NCBI RefSeq assembly: GCF_000520815.1
Contig: NZ_ASRY01000141.1
Location: forward strand, 1 to 60,907
Direction: 5' to 3'
DNA from: Paenibacillus maysiensis
Lineage (GTDB): Bacteria > Bacillota > Bacilli > Paenibacillales > Paenibacillaceae
DNA: 60,907 bases
Shown: positions 56,215-60,907 of the stretch, piece by piece
Position numbering within the stretch: the first letter of the stretch is position 1
How the letters are laid out: every line of letters begins with the position of its first letter
Notes under the pieces: model-generated
What the model was told of the DNA's origin: nothing
The model's database searches: none
The model's input: only the letters and a program-made list of their open reading frames with translations
Translations under genes and position numbers: made by a program

Positions 56215-58731
56215 TTAGTTTTTCGGCTGATCAGGTGTTTCGGTATGAATAGCTTCGCTAGGTTTATTTTCTGGTGCTTCATTCTGGGTTTCTGGTTCAG
56301 AAGGAGGCTCCTGCTTATTTTCAACAGATGGCAGCGAACTATCTGCTGGTGGCAAATCATCACTCTCACCATTCGTATCTATTTCTGTGTCAGGATCAGA
56401 AGGTACTGTTTCTTCTGGTAGAATCTCCTTCTGATCCGTTGCAGGTTCTTGTTTCTCCGGAGCTGCTTTATCCTTTATATCCGGTTTGGACGGCACGGCA
56501 GGTGTGGATGAACGTGGTCGTTGTTCCCTCCCAACTTCCGTTGGCACGTATTTTTGGTTAAACCAGTCTGTCACGAGTTGACCGGATTGACGGGAATAAC
56601 TTCCCGGCAGCTTACCTGTAATACGGGAGACTGTAACTTTTACAACACCTTCCGGCTGTATAAAATGCTTATTTTTGAAAAGCTGGGGCTGATCCTTGAC
56701 TGCCTCGTTCATGATAAGCGCCCACACCGATTGTGCTCTGGAATGCCCTTCTTGAGATAGTGTGTTAACCTGTTGACGGTAACCTGCCCAGACGCCGAGT
56801 GTAACATCCGGGGTATAGCCCATGAACCACACATCGCCAAAGTTTTGTGTCGTACCGGTCTTGCCTGCAATGTCAATGGTACCGTAGCTTTTAAAAGCAT
56901 TTTGTATACGTTTGCCCGTACCCCTCGGGTCCGATATAACCGTTTTGAGCATATCTGTCATCAAAAACGCGGTTTGCTGGGAATATACACGCTTCGCCTG
57001 CGGTTTGAATTCATAAACGATCTTGCCGTCGGCATCCGTAATTTTACTGATCAAATGGGGTTCATTGTATACGCCCATATTAGGAATCGTGCCGTATGCC
57101 GCTGTCAGTTCCTTGACAGATACTCCCTTGCTGAGCCCACCCAGAACGCCTGTCTGAGCATGTTCATCCTGCGGCTGAATCGTCGTAATCCCAAGAGCAC
57201 GAACAAAATTCCAGGCGTTTGGAATTTTAACTTCATATAAAAACAATCTCAGCGCAGGAATGTTGATTGACCGATTGAGTGCTTCGCGGGCTGTCATCAG
57301 TCCTTCGTACCGTCTGTTATAATTTTTAGGGATATGATAGCCTTTACGTCCGTCTTTCAATACAATTTGCGAATCATCAATAAGACCAGCAGGCTGAGTG
57401 TAGCCTTTTTCCAAAGCAGGCAAATAGGCTGCAATAGGCTTCATGGCAGAACCGGGCTGACGCGTCATCTGGGTTGCATAGTTCATTTGCTCAGTATTAA
57501 AGTCTCTACCCTCGATCATACCGAGTATAGCCCCCGTTTTATGATCAATCATGATGGCTGCAATCTGCTCGAGCCCCTTCTGCTTACTGTATGGAGAAAA
57601 GCTTTGCGGATTGGATGCAATCTGCCGCATATCGTTATAAACTTTCTTATTTATCGTTGTATAAATTCGATAACCGGATCGTTGCAGCTCTTCCCGTGTA
57701 TTTTGAAGGAGTTCAGCATGCTCAGGTTTGGAAATCTCAGCTGTTGTAAGATCCGGATTTTGCTGGAGCGCCAACAACCGGGCGGCCTCTCGCTCCGTCT
57801 CCAGCATCAAATAAGGGAATGTATTGTAGCTTTTCTCGCGATGTGGTGCAAGAGTAGCTTTAATATCAAATTGGAGTGCTTCGTTATATTCCGTTAATGT
57901 GATTTTACCTGTTGCCAGCATTCTTCCCAGCACGATACGCTGGCGCTCCATAGCTTTGTTGAAGCCTTCTTCATCAAATTTCCCTTTACCGTCAAAAGCC
58001 GAATAAACAGATGGCAATTGTGGAAGACCGGCCAAATAAGCCGCTTGAGCAATATGAAGCTTATGTAGATCACTTACATTAAAAATCCCTAACGAAGCCG
58101 ACTTGATCCCGTACAAATTGTAACCTGCGGAGCCATTGCCAAACGGCATTTTGTTTAGGTATGCCGCTAATATTTTATCCTTGCTCATAAAACGTTCCAT
58201 GCGCAGTGCAAGCAGCATTTCCTTCACCTTACGGCTGTCCGTCTTATCCAGACTGAGGAAAACTCGCCGGGCTACCTGCTGTGTCAGTGTGCTGCCGCCT
58301 GTTTGGCGATTTTCGTTCAGAAGCTTCTGTTTGACGGCGCGAGCCGTCCCTTTTAGATCAACACCCTGATGCTCATAAAATTGGCTGTCTTCCGTTGAAA
58401 TAAGGGCATCTACAATGGATTGGGGAACATCCTTCAGATCCACGAGCTGCCGATCCTCCTCCATGCGCATTCGGCCAACCGGGGTTACCTGGTCATTAAA
58501 AAATACAAAGCTGGTCAGAGCGTTCTCATTTACCTTTTCATATATCAACTGACGTGATCGTACAGGTTCATCATGAACCAGCGCTGCCACATAACCGGAT
58601 ATAAGGCCTCCTGCAAATAGGACCCCAAATACGCCCGCAAGCGAGAACCACTTGATATTAATCAGCAAAACTCTGCCAAAAATACGCCACCTGCTGCGTT
58701 TTTGAGATGATGGTCGACGTTTTGGGTTCAT
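56215..58731 (-). CDS. Class A penicillin-binding protein (PBP1A family)
   Basis: Bifunctional peptidoglycan transglycosylase/transpeptidase, 838 aa. One N-terminal membrane anchor (about 29-52); GT51 domain with EDSQFYEHQGVD near residue 113 and TGGSTLTQQVARR near 143; transpeptidase with SxxK in RQPGSAMKPI near 430, SxN in NRSIN near 490 and KTGTTQNFGD near 625. The tail from about 745 is Pro/Glu/Asp-rich and disordered. The ribosome site GGGGAG is 12 bases from the ATG. Confidence 0.94.
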   Translation of the reverse strand: MNPKRRPSSQKRSRWRIFGRVLLINIKWFSLAGVFGVLFAGGLISGYVAALVHDEPVRSRQLIYEKVNENALTSFVFFNDQVTPVGRMRMEEDRQLVDLKDVPQSIVDALISTEDSQFYEHQGVDLKGTARAVKQKLLNENRQTGGSTLTQQVARRVFLSLDKTDSRKVKEMLLALRMERFMSKDKILAAYLNKMPFGNGSAGYNLYGIKSASLGIFNVSDLHKLHIAQAAYLAGLPQLPSVYSAFDGKGKFDEEGFNKAMERQRIVLGRMLATGKITLTEYNEALQFDIKATLAPHREKSYNTFPYLMLETEREAARLLALQQNPDLTTAEISKPEHAELLQNTREELQRSGYRIYTTINKKVYNDMRQIASNPQSFSPYSKQKGLEQIAAIMIDHKTGAILGMIEGRDFNTEQMNYATQMTRQPGSAMKPIAAYLPALEKGYTQPAGLIDDSQIVLKDGRKGYHIPKNYNRRYEGLMTAREALNRSINIPALRLFLYEVKIPNAWNFVRALGITTIQPQDEHAQTGVLGGLSKGVSVKELTAAYGTIPNMGVYNEPHLISKITDADGKIVYEFKPQAKRVYSQQTAFLMTDMLKTVISDPRGTGKRIQNAFKSYGTIDIAGKTGTTQNFGDVWFMGYTPDVTLGVWAGYRQQVNTLSQEGHSRAQSVWALIMNEAVKDQPQLFKNKHFIQPEGVVKVTVSRITGKLPGSYSRQSGQLVTDWFNQKYVPTEVGREQRPRSSTPAVPSKPDIKDKAAPEKQEPATDQKEILPEETVPSDPDTEIDTNGESDDLPPADSSLPSVENKQEPPSEPETQNEAPENKPSEAIHTETPDQPKN

Positions 58732-58843
58732 AAAAATGGTTTTCTCCCCTCAATATGCATTCATTTCCACATGTCTTCGTTCAAGATAATATGATACGCC
58801 ATGTTAGATTTTACGTAAACAATAACGTTCCAGAAAATACATT

Positions 58844-58873
58844 TTGATTAGGAACACTTGTTCTGTATATAAT
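58844..58873 (+). promoter_or_regulatory. SOS promoter with LexA box
   Basis: TTGATT, 18-base spacer, TATAAT, with a perfect GAACACTTGTTC LexA box (58852-58863) inside the spacer. It drives the Y-family polymerase gene. Confidence 0.75.
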
Positions 58874-58947
58874 ACTACTATATGAACTTACATTCAAGAA
58901 TATTTTGGAAAGACGATCAGCAGACATCTGGAAAGGAGATTGCAACA

Positions 58948-59466
58948 TTGAACGAACGCGGAAAAAAAACTATATTTTTAGCAGACTGCCAAAGCTTTTA
59001 TACCAGCATTGAGAAAGCCGACAATCCCGAATACCAGCATAAGCCGCTAGTCGTTGCCGGTGACCCTTCGTTGCGTTCAGGTATTATCCTGGCTGCGTGT
59101 CCGCTGGCTAAAAAATACGGTATATCTACAGCAGAGCGTCTGGGAGAAGCGATAAAAAAATGTCCTGACCTTACCATTGTACGCCCGCGCATGCAGCATT
59201 ATATCGACGTCTCATTAAAAATAACAGAAATTTATAACGAGTATACGGATTTGGTTGAGGTTTTCAGTATTGATGAGCAGTTTCTGGACGTAACCGGAAG
59301 TCTCTCCCTGTTCGGAGATCCGGTGAGCATCGCAAGTGAAATTCAACAAAAAGTAGTGTCACAAACAGGGATATGGATTCGTATCGGTATCAGTTCCAAT
59401 AAAATGCTCGCTAAAATAGTAATAAGACACACAAAATATCTTGTACATAATTTTAGAACCTTGTAG
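58948..59466 (+). pseudogene. Truncated Y-family DNA polymerase (UvrX/YqjW-like)
   Basis: Translesion polymerase fragment. From the TTG at 58948 (AAAGGAG upstream) it reads TIFLADCQSFYTSIEKA (first catalytic Asp), then VEVFSIDEQFLDVTG (catalytic Asp-Glu pair), then GIWIRIGISSNKMLAKI near codon 155. After about 59,416 homology stops and 16 unrelated codons lead to a stop. A full UvrX is about 410-420 aa, so the thumb and little-finger domains are gone and it cannot be a normal polymerase. The SOS promoter is intact. Confidence 0.8.
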
Positions 59467-60016
59467 GAACAACGCTTTTCTCGAAATTTATGCTGTACAT
59501 AATTTTTATTCGCTGACTAATCCGTTAAATTAGATTCTCAGATGCTGTTCCTTAAGATCAATTATTTTATTGAAAAATTAAACTAAAGATAAAAGGCAAG
59601 TTGCTATCTATTAGGGGGGGCACTAGGGTAACTGACACCATCCGTAAGTATATAGATTAAACAAGAAACTTATTGATAATGTTCGATGAAATTAAAGTGT
59701 TAAACTGGGTCGTTGAATACCGCGGTTTTTGAATTGAAAAATCGTCAGCTTTTAGAATATAAGTTCTAAACTGATCCATTAAAAGAAACAGCTGTGGACC
59801 AAGACTTGAAAAATAAAGTCTTAGACTGCCCCTGTTGTCATTAAACTAACGTTCTCCGTTAGCTCAATGATCTGAAGAAATTGTTTCACTCAAGCTATTC
59901 CTCAGAAATCTCTACGTACTATCTAAACCCAATTTGACGCCGAAATTAGGCATTCACCTTGCCTAGGGCGAATATCTTAATGGGGAAGTACATTTTAAAA
60001 AAATGAGGCGATATAC
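59417..60016. other. AT-rich non-coding segment after the polymerase break
   Basis: About 600 bases with no credible gene. It starts where the polymerase sequence breaks off, and is visibly richer in A/T than the flanks. It holds two direct copies of TGTACATAATTTT (59442-59454 and 59494-59506, 52 bases apart), a G7 run at 59614-59620, and a CTAACG/CGTTAG hairpin near 59,847-59,863. It looks like a mobile-element remnant or recombination scar; no transposase piece was recognised. Confidence 0.5.
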
Positions 60017-60796
60017 TTGGGATACTTTGTAACTGTCGAACCGGGCGTCAACGTATTTATAGAGGACATCAATCCGAAGGGAAATAAAACGATACTTTTT
60101 ATTCATGGATGGCCGCTAAACCATAACCAGTTCGAATATCAGTTCAACTTCCTTCCAACGCTTGGATATCGTTGTATCGGAATGGACTGGAGGGGATATG
60201 GCAATTCGGATAAACCTTTTAGCGGTTACAGTTTCGATAGATTAGCAGATGATGTCCGCATGGTCATCGAGACGTTACAATTAAGAAACATAACACTGGC
60301 AGGACACTCTACAGGAGGCGCGATCTCGATTCGTTATATGGCTCGTTACAAAGGGTATGGGATATCTAAACTCGTCCTGATCGACGCTGCCTCTCCATCT
60401 AGCGTTCCAAAAGAATTTACAAATAAAATCATCGAAGATACAAATCATGACCGACCGCAAATGCTGCAAGACCAAACGGGAATTTTTTTCTTTCAGTATA
60501 TTTCCGAACCGAAATCCGATTGGTTCGTTTTAATGGGATTACAAGCGGCAAATTGGGCGACTTCCGCCATTATGGTCACGCTTAGAGATGAAAATGTTTA
60601 CAATGATCTCGGTCAGATCAATGTACCCACATTAATTATTCATGGAATTCATGATAAAGTCGTTCCGTTTACCCAAGCTGAGGAAACAAATAAGCTGATC
60701 AAAAATTCGAAGCTAGTTCCGTTCCAATACAGCGGCCATTGCGCTTTTTTAGAGGAGCGCGATAGATTCAACCAATTATTATCTTCTTTTGCATAA
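60017..60796 (+). CDS. Alpha/beta hydrolase
   Basis: A 259-aa serine hydrolase fold protein. Oxyanion region LFIHGWPLN near residue 28, nucleophile elbow AGHSTGGA near 95 (Ser97), Asp in IIHGIHDKVVP near 214 and His in YSGHCAFLEE near 243. This pattern fits non-heme chloroperoxidase/esterase-like proteins. Begins at a TTG with GAGGCG 9 bases upstream. It is more A/T-rich than the core genes and lies right of a rearrangement scar, so it may be acquired. No partner gene seen before the window end. Confidence 0.85.
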   Translation: MGYFVTVEPGVNVFIEDINPKGNKTILFIHGWPLNHNQFEYQFNFLPTLGYRCIGMDWRGYGNSDKPFSGYSFDRLADDVRMVIETLQLRNITLAGHSTGGAISIRYMARYKGYGISKLVLIDAASPSSVPKEFTNKIIEDTNHDRPQMLQDQTGIFFFQYISEPKSDWFVLMGLQAANWATSAIMVTLRDENVYNDLGQINVPTLIIHGIHDKVVPFTQAEETNKLIKNSKLVPFQYSGHCAFLEERDRFNQLLSSFA

Positions 60797-60907
60797 CGAC
60801 TCGGATTAGCCGCACCATCGCTCCCCATAAATATAGTCCGATAATGCCCGATGATTGAGCAAATCTGCCCTTTCGTATTATGAGATCAACCAGTTCTTTC
60901 TGGTTGA

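Noticed and set aside
59614..59620. G7 homopolymer as a phase-variation tract
   Set aside because: It is in non-coding scar sequence with no gene whose frame or promoter spacing it would change.

Overview
The window is chromosomal DNA from a spore-forming, low-to-moderate GC Firmicute, most likely Paenibacillus and probably the P. polymyxa group. That placement is my inference from protein style, gene order, and copper-amine-oxidase-like 'stalk' domains on secreted proteins. No rRNA, tRNA, CRISPR array, intact insertion sequence or prophage was seen.

The left third (1-26,742) is a conserved housekeeping and sporulation block. Its order closely follows the Bacillus subtilis xseA-folD-nusB-yqhY-accCB-spoIIIA(H-A)-efp-yqhT-yqhR-yqhQ-yqhP-yqhO-mntR region, mostly on the minus strand. 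Differences are an added asp23/amaP/DUF2273 envelope-stress set, an aspartokinase between efp and spoIIIAA, and a secreted glycosidase-like protein before mntR. Then come splB, ccdA, metG behind a methionine T-box, yidD and zur. Between yqhR and yqhQ lies about 0.9 kb of non-coding DNA with two inverted copies of a structured repeat whose stems covary.

The middle (26,853-37,000) holds a secreted PKD protein and an anaerobic fermentation locus: pflA, pflB and adhE on the minus strand, and a divergent fnr. Several TGTGA-N6-TCACA palindromes sit upstream of pflB, adhE and fnr, two of them at the spacing expected for class II FNR activation. A frameshifted LigB/DODA-type dioxygenase pseudogene follows.

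From 37,000 to 46,000 is an accessory carbohydrate region. Two Gfo/Idh/MocA dehydrogenases, two TIM-barrel isomerase/epimerase-like proteins and a ThuA protein form a minus-strand operon with a divergent AraC regulator. The set has no transporter or kinase and suggests oxidative (3-keto type) glycoside breakdown. A GH51 arabinofuranosidase is next to it.

From 46,000 to 60,907 are small conserved genes: a TerC-family gene behind a yybP-ykoY manganese riboswitch and two terminators, msrAB, an amj gene broken by one in-frame TGA, ydaT, a yitT-family gene with a long structured leader, an EamA transporter, an uncharacterised gene behind a perfect LexA box, and a class A PBP. This stretch also has a patch of decayed genes (amidohydrolase, methyltransferase, Ger(x)C germination protein). 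An SOS-controlled Y-family polymerase is truncated and followed by AT-rich DNA and an alpha/beta hydrolase, which suggests an old insertion or rearrangement.
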